Positions 52,273 to 59,786 of a stretch of DNA of 64,000 nt are shown here, piece after piece (position 1 is the stretch's first letter; each line of letters opens with the position of its first letter). The translations under genes were made by a program, and so were the position numbers. The notes beneath the pieces were generated by a model that had not been told where the DNA came from, did no database searches, and saw nothing but the letters and a program-made list of their open reading frames with translations. Source of the stretch: an uncultured Vicinamibacterales bacterium. GTDB lineage: Bacteria > Acidobacteriota > Vicinamibacteria > Vicinamibacterales > UBA8438. The stretch lies in the NCBI GenBank assembly GCA_958295905.1, contig OY282382.1, positions 3,062,001 through 3,126,000 on the forward strand, in the 5' to 3' direction.

Positions 52273-55200
52273 ATGGGTCACGACGACACCCCGGCCGATG
52301 CGGGCGCCGCGTCTGCGGGGACGGCGCCGGCCGGGGCGTCGGCGCTGAGCCGGCAGCGGCGGCGCCTGGTCGACTGGATGCGCAGCCAGCTCATCGGTCC
52401 GGCCGGTTCGGGGTGCCTGTCCGGTTCGCCCGTCGAACGTTATCCGACCGGCGTGCTGCATCCCGTCGATCCGGGGGGGCGGGGCATGACCGGGCTGGAT
52501 CCTGCGGAGGAGGACGAAGATGGACCCCGTCCCGGCCCGGCGGGGCAACCCGTCGAGCCGCCGGCCGCCGACGGATCCGAATCCGCTGCGGTCCTGCCGG
52601 ATGACGAGGAGGACGAGTCGCCGGACGGCGCCGACGGGACGCCGGGCGGCGTCGCGGCGCAGCCGGCAGGCCGGCGCCGCTACGTGCCGCCGTCCTCCGT
52701 CGGCGTGTCCTTCTGTGTGCGCGGCGATGCGCGCTTGCGCGTCACGGCTTCTGCGGCAAGCTACCGGCGGGTGCGCGAACGCGACGCGTCGGGCCGGTTC
52801 GTGGCCTCCCGGCCGGACACCGAAGATGCCTTCGGCGACGGCGGAGAAACGGACGCCGACGGCCGGGCCCGCGCACGCTACGAGCGCACACCCTTGGCGT
52901 TCGGCCTGATCTGGCCGGAGGGCGAAGGCGGGACTCCGCCCGGCGTGAGACGGCAGGTGCGCCGCCGGCCGTCTCGGGATGGCGACCTGCTGACCGCGAC
53001 GTTCTCCGAGCGGGCCGAGACCTCGGCGTGGGAGACACGGATCGACGTGCGCCGCCGGCCGTACGGGGACGGCCACATCCTGACGGTGGTCTTCGCGAAC
53101 CGCCGGCGCGAGGCGCCGCGCGGCGTCGACCGCGCGGAACGGCGCCTGTTCGAGGCCCGTCTCGAGTGCGCGGTCGAGGCGGGCGAACTCGTCGAGTACC
53201 CGCGCGTGGACCCGGCCCTGCTCACCGACGAGGAACAGGAAATCGAACTCCGATACCGCGGCCGGCGCATCTACGCGATCGGCCACGGCGCGGCGGCCGA
53301 CTGGGCGGTGGAGCCGGGCCGCCCGCCGCGCATCTGGTCCGAGCACATGCCGGCGGTGGACGTGCCGCTGGTGACGACCCGGGTGGACGGCGTCGACGAC
53401 GGCGTGCTGGTGATGCGCGACATCGCCGGGCGGGAGACGTTCCCGGAGTGCCTCCACCGGTTCGAGGCGTTCGCAGCCGCCTACGGCGCGTGGGTCGGCC
53501 GGCAGCGCGCGGCGGCGAGCCGGTTCACGGCCGGCGAGGGGGCGGCGGCGAAGCGCATCTGCGCGCGGATGGACGCGGCGTGGGAACGGATGCGGGGCGG
53601 GGTGGAGCGGCTGCGCCGCGACGACGACGCGGCTCTCGCGTTCCGGCTGGCCAACCAGGCGATGCTGGACCAGATGCGCCAGCACGACAGCGCAGAGGGT
53701 CGGGACCGGGACCTGCGGGACTACCGCTGGCGGCCGTTCCAGTTGGCGTTCCTGCTCGCCGTCATCGAGTCGACCCTCGACGAACAGGACATCGGCCGGG
53801 ACGTGCTGGACCTGATCTGGTTCCCGACCGGCGGCGGCAAGACGGAAGCCTACCTGGGGCTGATCGCTTTTCTCATCGTCTGGCGGCGGCTGCGGCACGG
53901 CGAGGCCGGCGGCGGCACCGCGGTGCTGATGCGCTATACGCTGCGGCTGCTGACGCGGCAGCAGTTCGAACGGGCCGCGCGCCTCGTCTGCGCGCTCGAG
54001 CGGCTGCGCCGGCAGGGCGCCGCGCCGCTGGGTGAAGAGCCGATCACGGTCGGGTTGTGGGTGGGGGCGGCGGCCAGCCCCAATACCTTCGAGGAGGCCG
54101 CGAAGCAGGTCGCGGGCGCGGCGCGGCCCGACGCCGGTCCCGCTGCGGCGCCGGCCGTTGCCGGGCCGGAGTCCGCCGAACCGCCGGCGGAAAACGGCGA
54201 TCTTCCCGATACCTTCAAGGAGGCCGCGAAGCAGGTCGCGGGCGCGGCGCGGCCCGACGCCGGTCCCGCCGCGGCGCCGGCCGTTGCCGGGCCGGAGCCC
54301 GCCGAACCGCCGGCGGAAAACGGCGATCTTCCCGATACCTTCAAGGAGGCCGCGAAGCAGGTCGCGGGCGCGGCGCGGCCCGACGCCGGTCCCGCCGCGG
54401 CGCCGGTCGTTGCCGGGCGGGATTCCGCCGAACCGCCGGCGGAAAACGGCGCTCCAACGGCCGCGGCCGGGGCCGGCCCGCTCCTCGGGTTGCAGGCCTG
54501 CCCTTGGTGCGGCCGGGGGTTCGCCGCGCCGTACGGCTACCGCGCCGGCCCGCAGGAGTCCGGCTTTCTGTGCGGAAATCCCGCGTGCGCGTTCGGCGAC
54601 GGGCGTCCGTTGCCCTGCCACGTGGTGGACGAAGCGCTGTACGAGCGACCGCCGGCGCTGCTCATCGGCACCATCGACAAGTTCGCGCGGCTCGTCTGGG
54701 ATGAGCGCGCGGCGGCGTTCTTCGGCCGCGGCGTCCGCCGGCCGCCGGAACTGGTGATACAGGACGAACTGCATCTGGTTGCGGGGCCCCTCGGGTCGGT
54801 GGCCGGCGTCTACGAGGCGGCCCTCGACACGGTGCTCGAACGGCGCGGCGTGCGTCCGAAGTACATCGCCTCGACCGCCACCATTCGCACCGCCCGCGAT
54901 CAGGTGCGGCGGCTGTACGGCCGCGGCATGGCCGTTTTTCCGCCGCCCGGCCTGTCCGCCGACGACTCGTGGTTCGCCCGCACGGACCGCTCGCGGCCGG
55001 GACGGCTGTACGTCGGCTACCTGGCGCCGGGGCTCGACCAGCAGCGCTGCCTGGCGCCTCTCGCCGCCGTCCTGCTGGCGGCGCCGCGGGCGGTGTTCGA
55101 GGGCCAGCCGGACGCGGACGACCTGCTCGACGCGTGGTGGACGCAGGTGGTCTATCACGGCAGCCTTCGCGGCGTCGGGGCCAGCCACAACGCCTTCGTC

Positions 55201-56109
55201 ACCGACGTGCGCACGCTCCTGCGGCGTCTCGACGCGGAGCGGGCTCAGGCGGCCCGCGGGGGCGCGGCGCCGGCGTCCGGTTCCTCCGGCTCCGCCGCGG
55301 CCGCGGCCGGCGCGCGCCTCCAGCCGGCCGTCGCCCAGCTCACCAGCCGGTCGTCGGCGCAGGAGAACGCCCGCACCTTCGACCGGCTGGCCGCCCCGCG
55401 CGGCGCGCCGGACTGCCTGGACGCGGTGCTGGCGACCAACATGCTCTCGGTCGGCGTGGACGTCGACCGGCTGGCCGCGATGGTCATCAACGGCCAGCCG
55501 CTCACCACCGCCGAGTACATCCAGGCCAGCAGCCGCATCGGCCGCGGCGGCGTGCCGGGCCTCGTCGTCGCCAACTACTTCCGCCATCAGGCGCGCAGCC
55601 TGTCGCACTACGAGAACTTCCGCCCCTACCACGAATCGTTCTACCGCTTCGTCGAGCCGACCAGCGTGACGCCGTTCACCTACCAGGTGCGCAAGCGCGC
55701 GCTGCACGCGGCGCTGGTCACCGCCCTGCGCCACGGCTGCGGCGACCTGACCGCCAACGACGCCGCCGGCCGGTTTCGGAGGGACGACGCCCAAGTGCAG
55801 GCTGCCGTCGAGGCGTTGAAGCGGCGCTGCCGCCGGGCGGCCGGCGACGCGGCGGACGACACGGCCCGCCACCTCGATCGGCTGGTCGACGAATGGCACG
55901 ACGAGGCGGCCCGCTGCCGCCGCGAGAATCGCGGGCTGCGCTACGATTGCCGGGATCAGAGCGCCGACCGCCTGCTGGGCACGTTCGACGGCGCGCGGCC
56001 GGGCCGCTGGAAGACGCTCAATTCGATGCGCAACGTCGAAGACACCACCCTGCTGTCGGTGAAGCAGCGCGATGCCGGGCGGCGCGCCGGCTCCGCGGGC
56101 AAGGTGTGA
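52273..56109 (+). CDS. drmA: DrmA-like DISARM helicase
   Basis: This 1278-residue SF2 helicase matches DISARM DrmA in order. An N-terminal region with YVPPSSVGVSFCV (about 138) is followed by the P-loop FPTGGGKTEAYLG near residue 520. A zinc-ribbon-like CPWCG with CGNPAC and a DKFARLVWDE stretch lie near 740-810. The DEXH-type box QDELHLVAG is near 829, STATIRTARDQ follows, and the C-terminal helicase motif TAEYIQASSRIGRGGVPG is near 1080. DrmA with DrmB restricts incoming unmodified DNA in known systems. The protein has a 3 x 42-residue repeat at about 605-730. The acidic, low-complexity region at about 75-130 is unusual. drmB overlaps the stop. Confidence 0.88.
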   Translation: MGHDDTPADAGAASAGTAPAGASALSRQRRRLVDWMRSQLIGPAGSGCLSGSPVERYPTGVLHPVDPGGRGMTGLDPAEEDEDGPRPGPAGQPVEPPAADGSESAAVLPDDEEDESPDGADGTPGGVAAQPAGRRRYVPPSSVGVSFCVRGDARLRVTASAASYRRVRERDASGRFVASRPDTEDAFGDGGETDADGRARARYERTPLAFGLIWPEGEGGTPPGVRRQVRRRPSRDGDLLTATFSERAETSAWETRIDVRRRPYGDGHILTVVFANRRREAPRGVDRAERRLFEARLECAVEAGELVEYPRVDPALLTDEEQEIELRYRGRRIYAIGHGAAADWAVEPGRPPRIWSEHMPAVDVPLVTTRVDGVDDGVLVMRDIAGRETFPECLHRFEAFAAAYGAWVGRQRAAASRFTAGEGAAAKRICARMDAAWERMRGGVERLRRDDDAALAFRLANQAMLDQMRQHDSAEGRDRDLRDYRWRPFQLAFLLAVIESTLDEQDIGRDVLDLIWFPTGGGKTEAYLGLIAFLIVWRRLRHGEAGGGTAVLMRYTLRLLTRQQFERAARLVCALERLRRQGAAPLGEEPITVGLWVGAAASPNTFEEAAKQVAGAARPDAGPAAAPAVAGPESAEPPAENGDLPDTFKEAAKQVAGAARPDAGPAAAPAVAGPEPAEPPAENGDLPDTFKEAAKQVAGAARPDAGPAAAPVVAGRDSAEPPAENGAPTAAAGAGPLLGLQACPWCGRGFAAPYGYRAGPQESGFLCGNPACAFGDGRPLPCHVVDEALYERPPALLIGTIDKFARLVWDERAAAFFGRGVRRPPELVIQDELHLVAGPLGSVAGVYEAALDTVLERRGVRPKYIASTATIRTARDQVRRLYGRGMAVFPPPGLSADDSWFARTDRSRPGRLYVGYLAPGLDQQRCLAPLAAVLLAAPRAVFEGQPDADDLLDAWWTQVVYHGSLRGVGASHNAFVTDVRTLLRRLDAERAQAARGGAAPASGSSGSAAAAAGARLQPAVAQLTSRSSAQENARTFDRLAAPRGAPDCLDAVLATNMLSVGVDVDRLAAMVINGQPLTTAEYIQASSRIGRGGVPGLVVANYFRHQARSLSHYENFRPYHESFYRFVEPTSVTPFTYQVRKRALHAALVTALRHGCGDLTANDAAGRFRRDDAQVQAAVEALKRRCRRAAGDAADDTARHLDRLVDEWHDEAARCRRENRGLRYDCRDQSADRLLGTFDGARPGRWKTLNSMRNVEDTTLLSVKQRDAGRRAGSAGKV
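54085..54462 (+). repeat. In-frame 126-bp triple repeat in drmA
   Basis: Units starting accttc at 54085, 54211 and 54337 each encode 42 residues beginning TF(E/K)EAAKQVAGAARPDAGP and ending PAENGD or similar. Identity between units is very high, so the expansion is recent. It lies in a loop between the P-loop half and the zinc ribbon of the helicase. Confidence 0.95.
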
Positions 56110-58079
56110 TGGCTGCCGGGGCGTCGGCCAAGTCCGGATCCGGCGGCGGGCCGCCGCGCGGGCGGGACGCGATGGCTGACGAACCGATTCCGGTACGTGC
56201 CGACCGCGGCGGCACTCACCTTGCCCAGGTAGGGCGGAACGCGACGGCTGACGAACCGATTCCGGTACGGCTGTCGCACCTGCTGCGGTACTGCGGCGTC
56301 GGGGCGGTGGTGCGCGGTCCGGACTACCTGGTGACGGTGAAGGATACGCGCACCTGGACATGCGGGGTCGAGCACCAGATTCAGCATGTCGAGCAGGTGC
56401 GCGCGGTTCTCGGGATCGACAGGACGCTGCGTTCACCGCCGGTGGCGCGGATCGAGGACGGCAGGCCGACGGGGCGCCCGATTCCCGCCATGCGGTTCCC
56501 CGGCTGGATGCGTTGCGCGCGGTGCGGACTGCTGCGCTACCGGCCGTGGCGGCGGGCCTCCGGGGCGGCTCCGGACCCGCCGCGCCGGCCGCCCGGCCAG
56601 TCCTCGGTCTGCGCGGACGGGGACCGCCCGGCGTGTCCGGGCCGGCTGGAGCAGGCGCCGTGGGTCCTCGCCCACGCCTGCGGCTATCTCGCGGACGTGC
56701 CCTGGCACCGGCTGGCGCACGCCGGAAGCAGGCATCCGGACCAGCGCGGATGCCGCGCCGACTGGGAAGACCCGTACCTGCGCGTGGTGGCGGCCGATCG
56801 CGGCTACACGGTTCGATGCAGGCGGTGCGGCGCATTCGGGCCGCTGCCGCAACGTTTCCCGTTCGGGGAGGGGGCGTGGCGGCAACCGTGGTTCCCCGAG
56901 CCGGCGGGACCGCTGGACGAACCGGCCTGGGTGCTCGAAATCAACGACGTGCGCGTCCACGCGCCGGATACGGTCACCGCGCTGGTGATACCGCCGGAGT
57001 CGCGCATCCGCCGGGGCACGGTGGTCGATCGTCTGTTCGGCAGCGCCGACCAGCAGGCGGCTCTGCGCGGCGCCCGCGCCGGCCTGCAACGGAAGACCGT
57101 GTTGCGGCGCATCGCGAGGGACCTGCGCTGCGCGCCGGATGACGTCGAGGAGGCGCTGGCCGGAATCGACCGGGGGTATCCGCTCTACGGGCAGTCCATC
57201 GCCGGCGGTGACCTGCTGCGGAGCGAGTACCGGGCCCTGGTCGCGGCGATCCCGAACCTGCGCGAAGACGAGGACTTCGTGACTGCGCACCACACCGAGG
57301 CGTGGTCGGCGCTGGTCGGCGCCCGGGACGGCGCGGCCGGGCGCATCGCCGGCGCCGTCGACCGGCTGATCGCCGTCGAGCGTCTCAAGGAGATCCTGGT
57401 GTTCAAGGGGTTCCGGCGGCTGGGCGGAGAGACCGTGACGCCGCCGGACCTGACCCGCGGCAGCGGCTGGCTGCCGGCGTTGGAGCTGTACGGCGAGGGG
57501 ATCTTCTGCACCCTGCGCGAAGACCGGCTGCGGCGCTGGGAGGCCGACGACGCCGTGCGCAGCCGGGCGCAGGCGTTCGGCGACCGGCTCGCCGGCGGCC
57601 CCGTGCGCCTGCCGGCGCCGCCGCAGGTCTCGCCGCGTTTTCTGCTGCTGCACACGCTGGCCCACCTGCTGATCCGCGCGCTGGAGAGCGATGCCGGCTA
57701 TCCCGCGGCGTCGTTGAAGGAGCGCATCTACAGCCGTACCGGCGGCGAACCGGACCAGCCCCCGCTGGCCGGCATCCTCATCCACGTCGCGGTGGCCGAC
57801 ACCGAAGGCTCGCTCGGAGGCTTGGCGCAACAGGCGCAGCCGCGCCGGTTCCTCCGCCTGCTCACGGCCGCGGTGGAGGCGGCGGGCTGGTGTTCGATGG
57901 ACCCGGTCTGCGGCGAGCGGGAGGGCCACGGCCCCGGGCTGCTGAACGGGGCCGCCTGCCACGCCTGCGCCCTCGTGCCGGAGCCGAGCTGCGCTTACGG
58001 CAACGTGCTGCTCGATCGGGCCTTCGTGGCGGGCGGGGCGGACGGGTCGGTCCCGGCGTTTTTCGGCGGCGGCGCGTGA
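56109..58079 (+). CDS. drmB: DrmB-like DUF1998 protein
   Basis: This 656-residue protein starts inside the drmA stop (TGATG). It has a zinc-type MRCARCGLLRYRPW near residue 138 and a C-terminal DUF1998 region. The latter reads LLHTLAHLLIRALESDAGY, LIHVAVADTEGSLGGLAQ, then the cysteine cluster WCSMDPVCGE, GAACHACALVPEPSC. These are the DrmB hallmarks. DrmB and DrmA form the core of DISARM. The N-terminus has a 24-codon duplication (ADEPIPVR occurs twice, 56171 and 56243). Its last codons are repeated downstream as a tandem array. Confidence 0.88.
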   Translation: MAAGASAKSGSGGGPPRGRDAMADEPIPVRADRGGTHLAQVGRNATADEPIPVRLSHLLRYCGVGAVVRGPDYLVTVKDTRTWTCGVEHQIQHVEQVRAVLGIDRTLRSPPVARIEDGRPTGRPIPAMRFPGWMRCARCGLLRYRPWRRASGAAPDPPRRPPGQSSVCADGDRPACPGRLEQAPWVLAHACGYLADVPWHRLAHAGSRHPDQRGCRADWEDPYLRVVAADRGYTVRCRRCGAFGPLPQRFPFGEGAWRQPWFPEPAGPLDEPAWVLEINDVRVHAPDTVTALVIPPESRIRRGTVVDRLFGSADQQAALRGARAGLQRKTVLRRIARDLRCAPDDVEEALAGIDRGYPLYGQSIAGGDLLRSEYRALVAAIPNLREDEDFVTAHHTEAWSALVGARDGAAGRIAGAVDRLIAVERLKEILVFKGFRRLGGETVTPPDLTRGSGWLPALELYGEGIFCTLREDRLRRWEADDAVRSRAQAFGDRLAGGPVRLPAPPQVSPRFLLLHTLAHLLIRALESDAGYPAASLKERIYSRTGGEPDQPPLAGILIHVAVADTEGSLGGLAQQAQPRRFLRLLTAAVEAAGWCSMDPVCGEREGHGPGLLNGAACHACALVPEPSCAYGNVLLDRAFVAGGADGSVPAFFGGGA

Positions 58080-58455
58080 GTGCGGGGGACGAATGGCGGG
58101 GCGGCCGGGTTCGGCGCGGCGTTTTCGGCGGCGGCGCGTGAGCGCGGAGGACGACGGGCGGGGTGGACGGGTCGGTCCCGGCGTTTTCGGCGGCGGTGCC
58201 TGAGCGCGGGGGACGATGGGCGGGGTGGACGGGTCGGTCCCGGCGTTTTCGGCGGCGGTGCCTGAGCGCGGGGGACGACGGGCGGGGTGGACGGGTCGGT
58301 CCCGGCGTTTTTCGGCGGCGGTGCCTGAGCGCGGGGGACGACGGGCGGGGTGGACGGGTCGGTCCCGGCGTTTTCGGCGGCGGTACCTGAGCGCGGGGGA
58401 CGGAAGGGTGGGGCGGCCGGGTTCGGCCCGGCGTTTTTCGGCGGCGGGGCGTGAG
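58079..58455 (+). repeat. Six tandem 62-64 bp units derived from the drmB end
   Basis: Each unit repeats the drmB terminal sequence gggtcggtcccggcgttttc and ggcggcgg, then tgagcgcgggggacga. Units begin near 58078, 58139, 58201, 58263, 58325 and 58388, ending about 58452. They separate drmB from the third gene by 411 bases. Because they copy the gene's own stop region, they look like slippage or unequal-crossover products. Confidence 0.92.
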
Positions 58456-58490
58456 CGCGGGGGACGGGTCGGGCCCGGCGGCCGGCGGCG

Positions 58491-59777
58491 GTGCCTGATT
58501 CCTCGAAGGCCGGCGGCCGGCGGAGATTCGGACGCGGCGGGACGTTCAGGGTGGATCGGAACCGGGAGGGGGGGATCGGTCGCGCCCCGGCGGCGAGACG
58601 CCGGCGGTTCGCGTTGCCGGGTGTCCAGGACCTGAGCAAGGAGCAGGAGGCGGTGCGCGCCCTGCCGACGGAGGGCCAGCACCTGATCGTCGGCGGCCCC
58701 GGCACCGGCAAGACGGTCGTGGCGCTGCTCCGCGCCCGTCGACACCAACGAGAGCGGAATCCCTACGTCTTCCTGGTCTTCAACCATCTGCTGAAGCGCG
58801 CCAGCGACCAATTGTTCCGCGACGAACTGTTCCCCGGCGAACTGTCGGGCGCCACGTGGTGGGGGTGGTTCCGCGACCGATTCGAGGCGATCACCGGCGA
58901 GGCCCTGCCGCGGAAGCCGCCCGGGCCCGACGGGTTTCGACCGATCGACTGGGATGCGGTGGGGGAGATCGTTTCCGGCCGACCCGCGTCCGGCGGACCC
59001 CGGAGCGCCGCCGCCCCGCTGGTCGTCATCGACGAAGGCCAGGACATGCCGCCGCAGTTCTACCGGACGCTGGTCGAGTTCGGCTTCGAGCGGTTCTTCG
59101 TGGCCGCCGATCAGAACCAGCAGATTCTCGACGACCACAGCAGCCGCCAGTCCATCGAAGACGAGTTGAACATCAACCCCGGGAACGTCTTCAAGTTGAG
59201 GCACAACTATCGCAACTGCGGCCCGGTCGCGAAGCTGGCGCGCGCCTTCTGGACCGGCGACCCGGCCAGCCCCCCGGTCGACCTGCCGTCGAGACCTGGT
59301 CCCGCCGCGTGGCTGTGCGAATATGCCGAAAGGCGGTTCGCGGACATCTGCCGGAGCATCGTGAAGATCGTCGACCGGGATCCGGCGAAGCTCATCGGCG
59401 TGATCGCCCCGAACAACGAAGTCAGGCGACGCTACGTCGACGGACTGCGCGCCGCGGCCTGCCTGGACAACGGCGCGCCCCGCATCGAGACGTTCTTCGG
59501 CCGGCGCCGGCCGGACGTGCGGTTCGACGAGGGCGGTATCCTGGTCATCAACGCCCAGGCCTGCAAGGGCTTGGAGTTCGACGTCGCGGTGCTCGCCGAC
59601 ATCGACGGGCACCGCGTCCCGCCGACCGATCCGGACGCGGTGAGGAAGCGGTTCTACGTGATGGTGGCGCGGGCCCGCGAGCAGGTGATTCTGCTCAGGC
59701 GGCGCGGCGTGACGAGTCGAATCGACGAGATCCTGCCGGACGATCCCGCCGTGCTGCGGCGGAAGGACGTCGTGTAG
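58491..59777 (+). CDS. SF1 (UvrD/Rep-like) helicase of the DISARM-like operon
   Basis: This compact SF1 ATPase has up to 428 residues. Q-motif-like LSKEQEAVRALP and Walker A GGPGTGKT (Lys74) are followed by motif II VVIDEGQDMPPQFY near residue 180 and motif III FVAADQNQQIL. LRHNYRNCGPVAKLA lies near 240, CKGLEFDVAVLADIDGH near 360, and the final YVMVARAREQVILL motif near 388. It is far shorter than UvrD and lacks its 1B/2B insertions, resembling the small ATP-binding helicases found in defence loci. GTG 58491 is the longest start; GTG 58551 is equally possible. It follows drmB across the tandem array and is ten bases before the next gene. Confidence 0.85.
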   Translation: MPDSSKAGGRRRFGRGGTFRVDRNREGGIGRAPAARRRRFALPGVQDLSKEQEAVRALPTEGQHLIVGGPGTGKTVVALLRARRHQRERNPYVFLVFNHLLKRASDQLFRDELFPGELSGATWWGWFRDRFEAITGEALPRKPPGPDGFRPIDWDAVGEIVSGRPASGGPRSAAAPLVVIDEGQDMPPQFYRTLVEFGFERFFVAADQNQQILDDHSSRQSIEDELNINPGNVFKLRHNYRNCGPVAKLARAFWTGDPASPPVDLPSRPGPAAWLCEYAERRFADICRSIVKIVDRDPAKLIGVIAPNNEVRRRYVDGLRAAACLDNGAPRIETFFGRRRPDVRFDEGGILVINAQACKGLEFDVAVLADIDGHRVPPTDPDAVRKRFYVMVARAREQVILLRRRGVTSRIDEILPDDPAVLRRKDVV

Positions 59778-59786
59778 AGGAGCAGG

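Noticed and set aside
52213-56835. 1540-codon open frame on the minus strand
   Set aside because: It is antisense to drmA and drmB, which have clear motifs. High GC content opens long antisense frames.
58079-58455. CRISPR-like array or small repeat protein
   Set aside because: Units are copies of the drmB 3' end with no spacers. The open frames across it are by-products of the unit length.
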